This document shows, piece by piece, positions 27,800 through 36,200 of a stretch of DNA of 64,000 nt. Each line of letters starts with the position of its first letter. Position 1 is the first letter of the stretch. The notes under the pieces are model-generated. The model worked only from the letters and a program-made list of their open reading frames with translations. It did not search any database and was not told the origin of the DNA. The stretch comes from Nitrospira sp. (GTDB taxonomy: Bacteria > Nitrospirota > Nitrospiria > Nitrospirales > Nitrospiraceae), in NCBI GenBank assembly GCA_030123625.1, contig CP126121.1, positions 3,388,179-3,452,178 of the forward strand. The letters run 5' to 3'. A program made the position numbers and the translations under genes.

Positions 27800-27884
27800 C
27801 ATCTGTATCCCGAGTTTGAGGCTATCACCTCTCGTCATTATTTGGAAGGTCTGATTTATTCTCTCTGCGCAGTATGTTTAGGGT

Positions 27885-28168
27885 AGCGCACGGAACAACA
27901 GGTTGTCGTCCAGTTGCTCCATCAACAATCAGCCTCTCCTAATACTGTAGAGAGCCTGCAGCAGCAGAGTCCGCAGGAGCTTCTCCGGGGCAACTGAGGC
28001 AGCTCGGCGTTGGCATACCGCGTCGTCAACTCCAATGACAAGGCGATCAGCGCTGTGTCCACTGCTTGGCGAATGAGGCGCAGCGGATGAGTCGCTGGAA
28101 CGCGTGCCTCGGAAGACGGATAAGTCATACAGACCGGCTTGCTGGGTGTCGCAATTATCATCATGCAT
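27885..28168 (-). pseudogene. IS1182-like transposase N-terminal remnant
   Basis: The minus-strand reading shows ATHPLRLIRQAVDTALIAL in one frame, PEKLLRTLLLQALYSIR in a second and LLMEQLDDNLLFRALP in a third. Together these form the DUF772-type N-terminal domain of IS1182/IS5-like transposases (LRLIRQAVD...PPEKLLRALLLQ...LMEQLDYNLLFRW in family members). At least two frameshifts are present and the catalytic part is missing. Confidence 0.75.
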
Positions 28169-28174
28169 CTCCTG

Positions 28175-28521
28175 ACGTAATGGTTAAGGTTGCCTCTCTA
28201 CTCAGGACAACAGAACAACACAAGAATTTCCCGCAACCTGCTAAGGACTCGAACACATCGAAGACGTCATGACGGAAGGTCCAATTGAAGCGAGCAAGGC
28301 ATTCTGTTCAGTTGGCCCGGTTGAATGTACCCTGAGCTCAATTCCTGCTCCGCGCACCAGGTGAAAAGCCGATCAATAATAAACTCCGTACCATTGTCGA
28401 ACCACAGGGGCCTGTGGTTATCCCGTGCCAGGCCACAACTTAGTGGAGAATCGGTATTCATCGTTCGGCCGAGGGAAATGTATCCACCCCAATCGTAAGC
28501 CCTTGACCCCTCTCTATCCAC
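28175..28521 (-). pseudogene. IS3 orfB C-terminal remnant
   Basis: On the minus strand, FDNGTEFIIDRLFTWCAEQ followed by LSSGYIQPGQLNR matches the region around the second Asp of IS3 integrase cores (DNGPEF...LELRYIQPGKPNQN). After a frame change ARFNWTFRHDVFDVFESL corresponds to the Glu-containing RFNRTYREEVLD region. The upstream half is absent. Confidence 0.72.
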
Positions 28522-28570
28522 GCGGTATTGTCAGCAATAATCCCACGTTACTGAATCATTGGTGTGAAGT

Positions 28571-29881
28571 GTGGAAGCTTTAGACAAAACCGTCTCGGAT
28601 CAGAAAATCGATGAGTCCCAGTCGGTACCTGTTTTGGACTATGTCTCGAAGCTGGTGTTAAAGGCCAAACAGGCATCCAGGAGATTGGTGTCTCTGCCGA
28701 CGGCGACCAAGGATCAAGCACTCCTTGCCATGGCGGAGGCACTTGAGGCCAAGGTAGACGAACTCCTTGCGGCGAATGAGCAAGATTTGAAGGCGTTTGG
28801 AACTGCGTCTGCCAAGAAGGCAATGGCAGATCGCTTGGGATTGACCGAGAAGCGGATCGGAGAGATGGCCACCGGTATTCGCGAAGTGGCGAAGTTGCCG
28901 GACCCGGTGGGAACCATGTCTGCTATGTGGTCGAGGCCCAACGGGATGAGGGTCGGACGGGTACGTGTGCCCATTGGTGTGATCGGGATCATTTATGAAT
29001 CACGTCCCAATGTGACGGCGGATTCGGCGGCGCTCTGTCTTAAATCGGGTAATGTATGTGTGTTGCGAGGCGGCAGCGAGGCGATTCAGTCCAATACGAT
29101 GATTGCCGCTATTCTATCTGAGGCATCGGAAAAGGCCGGTGTTCCACCGGGTGCGATCACGTTCGTCGACCGTACAGATCGTGAGGTGGTATCGGTGTTG
29201 CTCAAGCAGGATCGGTTCATCGACTTGATCATTCCGCGTGGTGGGGAATCATTGATGAAAGTCATCGCGGAACACTCGACGATTCCGGTCCTAAAGCATG
29301 ACGCAGGCGTATGCCATATCTATGTCGATGCCGACGCGGATTCCGCGATGGCGGAGACCATTTGTGTTAACGCCAAAGTGCAGCGGCCGTCCACTTGCAA
29401 CGCAATGGAAACTTTGCTGGTCCACCAATCGGCTGCACGGGCTCTTTTACCCAAACTTGCTCGAAGCCTCACAGCGGCCAAGGTCGAAATTCGTGGCTGT
29501 CCAAAGACCTGCCAATTGATTCCTGAGGCCAAGCCTGCAAGCGAACAGGATTATGGTACCGAGTTTCTTGACCTGATTTTGGCTGTGAAAATCGTGAAGA
29601 ATATGGATGAAGCGATGGAACATATCGCACAGTACGGATCGCAGCATACGGAAGCGATCGTGACGTCGGATTACGGACGCGCGATGCGGTTTCTCAAAGA
29701 GGTCGATGCCGGTGCCGTTCTTGTAAATGCCTCCACCCGACTCAGCGACGGCTATCAGTTCGGTCTGGGAGCCGAAATCGGTATCAGCACCTCGCGCATT
29801 CATGCACGGGGACCCATGGGGTTGGACGAGTTAACCTGCTCTAAATTCATTGTCCTGGGGAGCGGCCAACTCCGCGAGTGA
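28571..29881 (+). CDS. proA: Gamma-glutamyl phosphate reductase (proline biosynthesis)
   Basis: This 436-residue cytosolic enzyme reduces gamma-glutamyl phosphate to glutamate semialdehyde with NADPH. The family blocks are visible: RVPIGVIGIIYESRPNVT, CLKSGNVCVLRGGSEA, LIIPRGGESLMK, the catalytic-Cys region NAKVQRPSTCNAMETLLVH and the C-terminal GLGAEIGISTSRIHARGPMG. It starts with GTG at 28571; an in-frame stop just upstream leaves no alternative. The stop overlaps the next start by a few bases (TGAATG). Its partner proB is about 29 kb away at 57787 on the other strand, so the usual proBA pair is split. Confidence 0.96.
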   Translation: MEALDKTVSDQKIDESQSVPVLDYVSKLVLKAKQASRRLVSLPTATKDQALLAMAEALEAKVDELLAANEQDLKAFGTASAKKAMADRLGLTEKRIGEMATGIREVAKLPDPVGTMSAMWSRPNGMRVGRVRVPIGVIGIIYESRPNVTADSAALCLKSGNVCVLRGGSEAIQSNTMIAAILSEASEKAGVPPGAITFVDRTDREVVSVLLKQDRFIDLIIPRGGESLMKVIAEHSTIPVLKHDAGVCHIYVDADADSAMAETICVNAKVQRPSTCNAMETLLVHQSAARALLPKLARSLTAAKVEIRGCPKTCQLIPEAKPASEQDYGTEFLDLILAVKIVKNMDEAMEHIAQYGSQHTEAIVTSDYGRAMRFLKEVDAGAVLVNASTRLSDGYQFGLGAEIGISTSRIHARGPMGLDELTCSKFIVLGSGQLRE

Positions 29882-31672
29882 ATGCCCTCGGACGCCATTG
29901 CATTTGCCCTGAACACTCCCGGCCATCTCTGGTTTCCTTCCACACGTACACTTGCCGCATCCTTCGACACGGTCGGCGGACGCGTTGAAACTTTTCCAAA
30001 CGGGCACCTCGTTTTTTATCGGCCGGATGGACGACGCTTTCTTGAGACCGATCCGGTAGGCCATCCCTTGCATGAGTGCGAATGGGAGTCCACCGGCGCC
30101 GGACCGGTCTTTCTGCGGCGAGCGCGAGTCCGACTCGATTGGGGACGGTGGATCGGAATTAAACCCTGTGGTCTGGTGAATGAAATCAGATTGAACCTGA
30201 CTTCGAAGCCTACCTGGCAGCGGATCACTCCAGATGATCTTCGTGCCATGGCTGCCGGGGCGTTACGAGTGCCAATCGAGGAGGTGCGGTGGTTTTATCG
30301 CGATGAGGATCTTGCTATTGATTCCAAAGGGATGGCTACGATTCGTCAGCGAAAAGATGCATTGTATGTTTTGGATAGTGAAGGATTTGAAACGATGCGC
30401 TTCATGGCCTGCATGGGGGCCATGCATTGGGACCAGATTGACTTTCTCCCGGTGGTCGAACTGTTCAAATCGTTGTTGCCGGGAACGGGCTCTGCTGTGT
30501 TCGAACTGATTCGCGGATTGTATGACGATCAGAACCAGGGACACGCGGCTCCGAAGGCCTTACGGTATCGCGGGATTCCTACTTATCCATCCGAAGCAGC
30601 CTTTCGCTTGTTCAGCGGATTTTTCACGCCTCAGCCGTTAGATGGTGAGGACCCGTTCACAGCTTTCATGAATCCTTCAACATCTCATCTTGTTGTCTGG
30701 TTGCCGGCCCAACATCCTCCCGTTCGGTATTTTGACGAGAACCAAAGGTTGTGTTTGACCGTGAAAAATGGGATGGCTCAAAAGGCCATGCTTGCCGAAG
30801 ATCCGGCGGGTCTTCCATACATCCGTTCGATCGGGCGCCGTGTACTCCCGCTGGATCGCAGCCTCCGTGTCGAGGGAGGTCTGTTGATTTTGAAAGATCG
30901 TGAAACGGAATTGACCATGCCGTTGAATCCCAATTTCCCGGTGAGGACATCGCCACCCGACGAATGTCCAATCAGTCCGGTAGATTGGCGTGCGGTATTC
31001 GTGCAAGGAATTCCTAGGATTTCCCCTGCCGAAGCTTTCGAGGCGGTGCCTTTGTTTCCCGAAGACGATACAGCGATCAGCGAACTCGCCGCTCAATCCT
31101 TCGTGGCAGACTATCTCGACGATCTTGGGGAACAGGATCGAGAAATTGGAAGACTACGATCGAAGGCAGAGCGTGTGGCTATTGTCAACGGGGATGCCGT
31201 CATTTCCACTTGTATTCTCTTTGATCGACCTCGTGACTATACCGTGAACGTCCGCTACTTTGCTTATGCACAGCGTCAGGCTCAGCAGCTTTGGACTCAA
31301 TGTGCCGAGGTACAACGATGGGATTGGCTGCAACGAGTTCGAATAGTCCCAGATGATACATGTGAAGAGTTTCCAGCAAACCGAGGGCCCTATGACCTGA
31401 TTTATCAGTGGCTGCCATATGAGTCATTTGATTCTTTGGCGACCATGAGAATGATCGTCACGAGGTTGAGTCAACTGTTACGGCGGGGTGGTGGTGCCTT
31501 TGTCGTTGGCCCTGTTCAACTAGAGGAGTTGCTGACGCAGGAGCGGGCGCAGTTTTTGGTGCATTGGGATCAATCAGTTGCATCTCTCCCGACCGTTCTC
31601 ATGCATAGGACGATCTTGCCGAAGGCCAGAGTCAAACCAAGTCTTACTCTTTTTCACATTGGGCGATTGTAA
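29882..31672 (+). CDS. Large conserved-looking protein of unknown function
   Basis: This 596-residue protein begins at the first base after the proA stop, so it is co-transcribed and possibly translationally coupled. I do not recognise the family. The N-terminus has HLWFPSTRTLAASFDTVGG and repeated Phe/Tyr/Arg strands. The C-terminal 130 residues (VNVRYFAYAQRQAQQLW, RGPYDLIYQWLPYESFDSLA, MIVTRLSQLLRRGGGAFVVG) look like the second half of a methyltransferase-like Rossmann fold, with no clear SAM motif I. There are no membrane helices or signal peptide. Codon use resembles proA rather than the mobile genes, so it is probably native. Confidence 0.7.
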   Translation: MPSDAIAFALNTPGHLWFPSTRTLAASFDTVGGRVETFPNGHLVFYRPDGRRFLETDPVGHPLHECEWESTGAGPVFLRRARVRLDWGRWIGIKPCGLVNEIRLNLTSKPTWQRITPDDLRAMAAGALRVPIEEVRWFYRDEDLAIDSKGMATIRQRKDALYVLDSEGFETMRFMACMGAMHWDQIDFLPVVELFKSLLPGTGSAVFELIRGLYDDQNQGHAAPKALRYRGIPTYPSEAAFRLFSGFFTPQPLDGEDPFTAFMNPSTSHLVVWLPAQHPPVRYFDENQRLCLTVKNGMAQKAMLAEDPAGLPYIRSIGRRVLPLDRSLRVEGGLLILKDRETELTMPLNPNFPVRTSPPDECPISPVDWRAVFVQGIPRISPAEAFEAVPLFPEDDTAISELAAQSFVADYLDDLGEQDREIGRLRSKAERVAIVNGDAVISTCILFDRPRDYTVNVRYFAYAQRQAQQLWTQCAEVQRWDWLQRVRIVPDDTCEEFPANRGPYDLIYQWLPYESFDSLATMRMIVTRLSQLLRRGGGAFVVGPVQLEELLTQERAQFLVHWDQSVASLPTVLMHRTILPKARVKPSLTLFHIGRL

Positions 31673-31839
31673 ATCTCTGCGCGCAGGACTTGGGTTGTGT
31701 CCTTGGGTCTTCTTACGCGTAGGAAGCTGGCTTGTGTCTTGAGATTCCTATAGAATCCTGGGCGGCTGACGGTAATCACGCCGTAGGTAATGGCGTGATG
31801 GGTGGGGTTGGGCCTCGTTTATCAATCGGGGAGGAAGAT

Positions 31840-32016
31840 ATGCCAAGCGTGCTGGACCGAGTGATTGAGAGAGAATTGAGAAAAGAATTGAAGGATGCCT
31901 TGATTCGGTTTGAACAACAACTTCGACAGGCTGGTGTTACGGAGGAAAACGTAAAAAATAGAATGCGTGGGGCAAAGCAATTTGTTGCCTTCCTGTACGG
32001 TCGATATCTCGGATAA
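31840..32016 (+). CDS. Small basic/acidic helical protein, unknown
   Basis: This 58-residue protein starts at the ATG at 31840, with a strong GGGGAGGAAG RBS. It reads MPSVLDRVIERELRKELKDA, then FEQQLRQAGVTEENVKNRMRGA, and ends FVAFLYGRYLG. Predicted structure is two amphipathic helices. An in-frame start at 31732 would add residues with no RBS. It is a standalone gene between the 596-residue orphan and an IS630 element. The function is unknown. Confidence 0.55.
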   Translation: MPSVLDRVIERELRKELKDALIRFEQQLRQAGVTEENVKNRMRGAKQFVAFLYGRYLG

Positions 32017-32182
32017 CAGCCATAGCGTATTCGCCTGTCGAGCTGGCACAGTGTAGCGAATGGATGATGGTAGGTCGGCTTGGCACCGCCTTCAGTGAAT
32101 ACGCACACAGCCCATCATCCTGATAGGGCACATTCGTGCAACAGTGTGTCAGTTTCTTCATGGGTCACTCTTCATAACATTA

Positions 32183-33080
32183 TGGCCAAGCCGATAATCA
32201 TTGATAGGCCTTCACGATCTGGTCGATGGAAGCGGTTTCATGATATTCCCGGTGTTTCTTAAGCGCGGCGAAGTCGTGCTCGATAGGATTCAGGTCGGGC
32301 GAAGGGTGGCAAAAAGAGAAGTGTGGCGCCGGTGTGCCGGATAAGCTGCGCCGTTTCTGGCGATGTGTGAAAGGCCGCGTTGTCCATGATGACCAGGTGT
32401 TCACGAGTCAGACGCGGGCATAGCTTGGCCTGGAGCCACGAGTGAAACACGGCTGCATCGCAGGTGCCGTCGAAGAGGAAGGGTTCCGCAAAATCCGGCC
32501 CGATGCGGGCGGCGATCAGTGAGGTGCGCGGTCTTCTCTGCCCGGACGTCAGGCCATACACGCGCTGGCCCTTGGGCGCATACCCATAGCGGCGAGTCAC
32601 GGACGGCGTGAAGCCGCACTCATCGACATGAACAGGCTGCAGGCCGCGACGGAGGTACCGCTCACGAAGACGCAGAAACGTTCTTCGGTGCAGCGGGCTG
32701 CGCTCTTTATAGCCGGTCGTTTTTTTTCCGGGTCCATTCCATCTTGTGGAGGGCGTTCCAGATGCAATGGCGTGAGACCCCGAAATGCCGAGCCGCTTCC
32801 GCCTGTGTCAGGTCGCCATGCGTGGTAACATGACGCCGTAAGGCCTCCCAATCCAGTTTATGAGCGGTTTGGGGCCCAGGTCGCTTATGTGTCAGCCCAC
32901 CGGGTTTGAGCCATCGGTACACGCTGGCCTCGCCCACCGTGAATCTCCGGGCCGCCTCGGCCTTGCTTCCGCCGCCTCGCACAAAACTTACGACCCGCCT
33001 ACGCAAATCCGATGAACATCTCATGCCCTCATTCTTCCAAAGTGCAACCTCATCTGTCTATCGATAATTGTGGGCTCAGC
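32183..33080 (-). mobile_element. IS630-family element (decayed)
   Basis: The element is bounded by TA on both sides (32181-32182 and 33081-33082), as expected for IS630 targeting. Its inverted ends (AGCCGATAATCATTGATAG on the left; the complement of CTATCGATAATTGTGGGCT on the right) match at about 15 of 19 positions. The transposase inside is frameshifted. Confidence 0.8.
32198..33024 (-). pseudogene. IS630-family transposase, two frame breaks
   Basis: The N-terminal helix-turn-helix half is intact from 33024 (MRCSSDLRRRVVSFVRGG, FTVGEASVYRWLKPGG). It runs to an A8 tract (32725-32732), where the zero frame stops after KKNDRL while the -1-base reading gives TTGYKERSPLHRRTFLRLR. The catalytic core follows (VHVDECGF, LVIMDNAAFHTSP). 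A second shift near 32300 puts PDLNPIEHDFAALKKHREY in a different frame. The first break could be bypassed by slippage, but the second has no homopolymer of note and looks like a true lesion. Confidence 0.83.
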
Positions 33081-33132
33081 TATAACGAGAGTGAGTCGAT
33101 ACGGTGCTGGTCATTCACTCGGTGCTTGTTTC

Positions 33133-33655
33133 TCAGCACATTGTGTAGTGCACGAACGATGAAGAATCCGGCAAGGTGCGAGTCAGACCCATTTCACCCT
33201 TGCCGGCGAGCACGCGAAGCATCTTCGCAAAAAGTGCGTTGATGCCGAGTGGAGACACGGCAACCGGTCGAGCCGAGAAAAAGTATCGGCTTGTATCGAA
33301 CGGAGAGAAGAAGGCCACACCGAATCCGCCGTCGGTTAGTGCATCGAGCACGCCATGTGATGCGGCGCAGAGAAAGAGATAAACAAATATTCCCACCTGC
33401 GCTGCCCTTGCCATCTGTTTAACCCTATGGCCACGAGAGCGACGCTCAACAGGCCGGCAAACAAGAGGGAATGCGTCATGCCGCGATGACCCCAGAGGTC
33501 TCCGTATTGGATGCCGAAGTAAAGCCGATGACATCCAGATCGGGGACGATCGAATAGACTGAACCTGACAGCAAGACAGGCCATGCCATGATGGGATGTT
33601 GAAATGCTTTGCCTAATGCAGGGGCGACAAAGGTATGAGAGAACGCTGAGGCCAT
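33133..33655 (-). pseudogene. YdjM/DUF457-like membrane-bound metal-dependent hydrolase, frameshifted
   Basis: The start at 33655 reads MASAFSHTFVAPALGKAFQH, then SGSVYSIVPDLDVIGF. The next block, QYGDLWGHRGMTHSLLFAGL, is in a second frame and the last part, VGIFVYLFLCAASHGVLDAL followed by GGFGVAFFSPFDTSRYFF, is in a third. The His/Asp metal motifs (SH, PDLD, HRGMTHS, SHGVLDALTDGG) of this membrane hydrolase family are all recognisable but spread over frames. Two frameshifts are needed to rebuild it, so it is a recent pseudogene or contains sequence errors. Confidence 0.8.
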
Positions 33656-33686
33656 GGTTGCTTTCGTAAGCCGGCAAGCATGGCCC

Positions 33687-34148
33687 TCAGCTGATGTCAA
33701 ACCAAATTTGCCTCCAGGCTTCGTACACCACGACTGCAACAGTATTGGAAAGATTCAGACTTCTGCTATCGGGCATCATGGGTAGGCGAATTCGCTGTTG
33801 CTTGGAAACCGATTCCAGCAACTCAGTCGGTAGTCCTCGACTTTCCGGTCCGAACAGGAACACATCGTTCTTCGCGTATGCAACCAGGTCGTAGCGTTGG
33901 GTGCCTCTTGTCGAGACGGCAAATAAACGACCGCCAGTGAAGCGTTTTGCACAAGTCGCCCAGTCGTCATAGACGCTGATGGTCGAAAATTCGTGGTAGT
34001 CCAATCCGGCGCGTGTCAGCTGCTTATCCTCGAGCGAAAATCCCAGCGGTTTGACAAGGTGTAGTCGCACACCGGTGTTGGCGCAGAGGCGGATGATATT
34101 GCCTGTATTCGGGGGAATCTCCGGTTGATAAAGAATGACATTGAACAT
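33687..34148 (-). CDS. trmL: tRNA (cytidine(34)-2'-O)-methyltransferase
   Basis: This 153-residue SPOUT-fold enzyme uses SAM to methylate the wobble ribose (C34 or cmnm5U34) of tRNA-Leu. It opens MFNVILYQPEIPPNTGNIIR (motif 1). The knot motifs FLFGPESRGLP (motif 2) and RLPMMPDSRSLNLSNTVAV (motif 3) are intact. The length equals that of typical TrmL/YibK proteins. It is encoded on the minus strand, next to the broken YdjM-like gene and opposite to proA. Confidence 0.95.
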   Translation of the reverse strand: MFNVILYQPEIPPNTGNIIRLCANTGVRLHLVKPLGFSLEDKQLTRAGLDYHEFSTISVYDDWATCAKRFTGGRLFAVSTRGTQRYDLVAYAKNDVFLFGPESRGLPTELLESVSKQQRIRLPMMPDSRSLNLSNTVAVVVYEAWRQIWFDIS

Positions 34149-34408
34149 TGAGAGAGAAAGTGTATCACACGCAGTGCGCTTTCACGAAGCAGACCAATGC
34201 ATTGGAAGCTACACGGGAAAGACGCTCATTCCACTATCACGAGCTGCTTGTTAATAGTGAATCACAGTGAAGAATGCCATCCTAGCGATGAAAGTATGCT
34301 GGAAATGCGACATGTGGAAAGACGTAATATAGAACACTCATGATGTGGTGCTTTGTCACAGCGAGAGTGCCTATGGTCTGTGAAATACTCAATAGGCCGT
34401 ATTCAAGT
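34149..34408. other. Intergenic region upstream of trmL
   Basis: About 260 bases with no gene. It contains the trmL promoter region on the minus strand and ends at a CTAG that forms the left tip of the following mobile element. I saw no convincing promoter hexamers. Confidence 0.5.
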
Positions 34409-35010
34409 CTAGCAGTCTGCTGAAAAACTTCTGGCCTTAACGGTCGCGTGTGATTTCCTATTTTCATAACAGGGAGTCAGGGATGCGCGAAGCATTTGAA
34501 GATCAAGGTGGGCTGTTTTCGTACATCTCGCTGGAGGAACGGGTTCCGGACGGGCATCCGTTGAGGAAGATCCGTGAATATGTCCGCGCGATGCTGGCAG
34601 ACATGGATTGGACTTTTTCGCGGATGTACGCAACGGACGATCGCTCCTCTGTTGTCGAACGAACATTTTTCCGTGGGCGGGACGTGGATCGAGGCTGGGG
34701 TCAGCCCCAAAAGCTTCAAACCAAAAGACGGTTCCGAGGGCGAAGACGTCGGCGAGAGCTTTCACGGCCAGAAGCGAAAAAGCACCGAGGTCCCGCCTGC
34801 GTCGCCTGAGACTTTCTCCTCAACCTGATCGCCTACAACCTTATCCGCATCCCGAAACTGGTCGTTGCATAGGACGAAGTCTGTCCAAAAATATGAAATC
34901 CGTCTTTCTCAGCAGTCAGAACCCCAGAAAATATTTTAGAAAATTTCAGCCGCGCCCCTCTGAAAACCAAAAGGTTACCCCAAACATCGGCTTTTTCAGC
35001 AGACTGCTAG
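34409..35010 (+). mobile_element. Internally deleted IS1182-like element with perfect terminal repeats
   Basis: CTAGCAGTCTGCTGAAAAA (34409-34427) is repeated in perfect inverted form at 34992-35010, including the CTAG tips, which may instead be a palindromic 4-base target duplication. Only about 600 bases lie between, so it is a deletion derivative that keeps both ends. Such elements can be mobilised by a full-length relative. Confidence 0.85.
34483..34872 (+). pseudogene. IS1182-like transposase, deletion derivative
   Basis: It starts MREAFEDQGGLFSYISLEER, then VPDGHPLRKIREYVRAMLA, the DUF772 N-terminus. The frame then jumps: FSVGGTWIEAGVSPKSFKPK (first catalytic Asp region, DGT in relatives) is in another frame. 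The sequence next skips to the very C-terminus (LIAYNLIRIPKLVVA) and stops at 34870-34872. Most of the catalytic domain is missing. Confidence 0.8.
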
Positions 35011-35053
35011 TGTGGCCGCTTGAAAGCGGTCCGCAAGTTCGGGATAACTCAAC

Positions 35054-36175
35054 ATGAAACATATCTTGTCTTGCTCTGTAGAAAACCTCTTTCATCAGGT
35101 TGATCAGCGAGCGCTACAATGGGACATGAGTCTGACCAGTAAATCGCCAGAGCGGGTGGCGCGCGAAGCGCTGGCTGTCGCCGTTACCGCCTTGCCACGG
35201 TACCCGCACAAGTTCAGCCCGAAACTCTACACACAACCGCAACTGTTCGCCTGTCTCGTCCTCAAGACGTTTTTTCACACCGACTATCGGGGTATCGTCC
35301 AGTTGCTCGCCGACCTTCCTGAGTTGGTTCGAACCCTCGGGCTCGAGGCCGTGCCCCACTTCACCACGCTTCACAAGGCTGCCCGCCGCCTCTTGCGCCT
35401 GCCGTTGGTCCATCGCCTGCTCACGGTGACGATCCGCCGCGTGCGTCCCCGTCGTCGGCGCGTGGCGCTTGCCGCGATGGACTCAACCGGCTTCGAGTGC
35501 CGGCACATCAGTGCCTACTATGTGCGGCGTCGGTCCCGTGAGCGAAGCCTCTGGCAGACCACCACGTATACCCGTTTCAGTAAGCTTGAAGCGGTCGTCG
35601 ACTGCGCCAGACACCTCATCCTCGGGGCCCTTCCGAGGCGTGGACCACGGGTCGATGTCGATCGCTTCGTGCCGTTGTTGAACAACGCCCTTCAGCGCGT
35701 GCACATCGGCACCATCCTGGCCGATGCTGGCTACGATTCTGAGCCCAATCATCGTCATGCGCGGGAGCGCTGGGGGATTCGGTCGGTCATCCCCGCCACG
35801 GCGGGACGCCCCACCGACAAATTGCCGACCGGCCGGTACCGGCGATTGATGAAACGACGGTTGACCAAGACCTATTGTCACTACGGACAACGGTGGCAGG
35901 TCGAGACGGTGTTCTCGATGCTCAAGCGCCGGTTGGGCTCGGCCGTCAGCGGCCGCTCGTACTGGAGTCAGTGCCGCGACCTGCTGCTCCGGGTCCTCAC
36001 ACACAATGTGATGATCCGTTATCCCGAGGTTTTCTACAGAGCAATCTTGTCTCCAATCCTGACCGACCTAGCGTTCTGCCTCATAATAAAACAGCGTGGC
36101 AATAGACAAAATCTTTGCACAGTGTTGACGGCGAACTTTTTCTGCAGTTTTGGACGACATGATATGTTCAAATGA
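35054..36175 (+). CDS. IS4/IS5-like DDE transposase (reading frame runs through the element ends)
   Basis: The frame is open for 373 codons from an ATG at 35054, outside the element. The likely native start is the ATG at 35129 (MSLTSKSPERVAREALAVAV). Family features are KFSPKLYTQPQLFACLVLK, VALAAMDSTGFECRHISAYY (first Asp), TILADAGYDSEPNH (second Asp) and HYGQRWQVETVFSMLKRRLG (Glu). Because no stop occurs before the right inverted repeat, translation continues into flanking DNA for about 43 codons to 36175, giving a hybrid C-terminus. It appears complete and potentially active. Confidence 0.88.
   Translation: MKHILSCSVENLFHQVDQRALQWDMSLTSKSPERVAREALAVAVTALPRYPHKFSPKLYTQPQLFACLVLKTFFHTDYRGIVQLLADLPELVRTLGLEAVPHFTTLHKAARRLLRLPLVHRLLTVTIRRVRPRRRRVALAAMDSTGFECRHISAYYVRRRSRERSLWQTTTYTRFSKLEAVVDCARHLILGALPRRGPRVDVDRFVPLLNNALQRVHIGTILADAGYDSEPNHRHARERWGIRSVIPATAGRPTDKLPTGRYRRLMKRRLTKTYCHYGQRWQVETVFSMLKRRLGSAVSGRSYWSQCRDLLLRVLTHNVMIRYPEVFYRAILSPILTDLAFCLIIKQRGNRQNLCTVLTANFFCSFGRHDMFK
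35071..36044 (+). mobile_element. IS4/IS5-like element with 19-bp perfect inverted repeats and 7-bp target duplication
   Basis: TTGCTCTGTAGAAAACCTC at 35071-35089 is perfectly inverted at 36026-36044. The flanking heptamer TCTTGTC occurs immediately outside both ends (35064-35070 and 36045-36051) and is the target-site duplication. The 974-base element carries one transposase gene whose frame is open through both ends. Confidence 0.92.
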
Positions 36176-36200
36176 TCGTCGGTCGAGAGGTATCATCTTT

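Larger units (their letters stand above)
27800..28570. other. Boundary between polysaccharide locus and core genes, filled with transposase scraps
   Basis: About 770 bases without an intact gene. The minus strand carries a decayed IS1182-like N-terminal fragment (27885-28168), then a decayed IS3 orfB fragment (28175-28521). It marks the right end of the polysaccharide locus. Confidence 0.65.

Noticed and set aside
34483..34872. A real toxin-antitoxin or small protein gene in the IS1182 derivative
   Set aside because: The frame matches the transposase N-terminus and then runs into out-of-frame transposase DNA.
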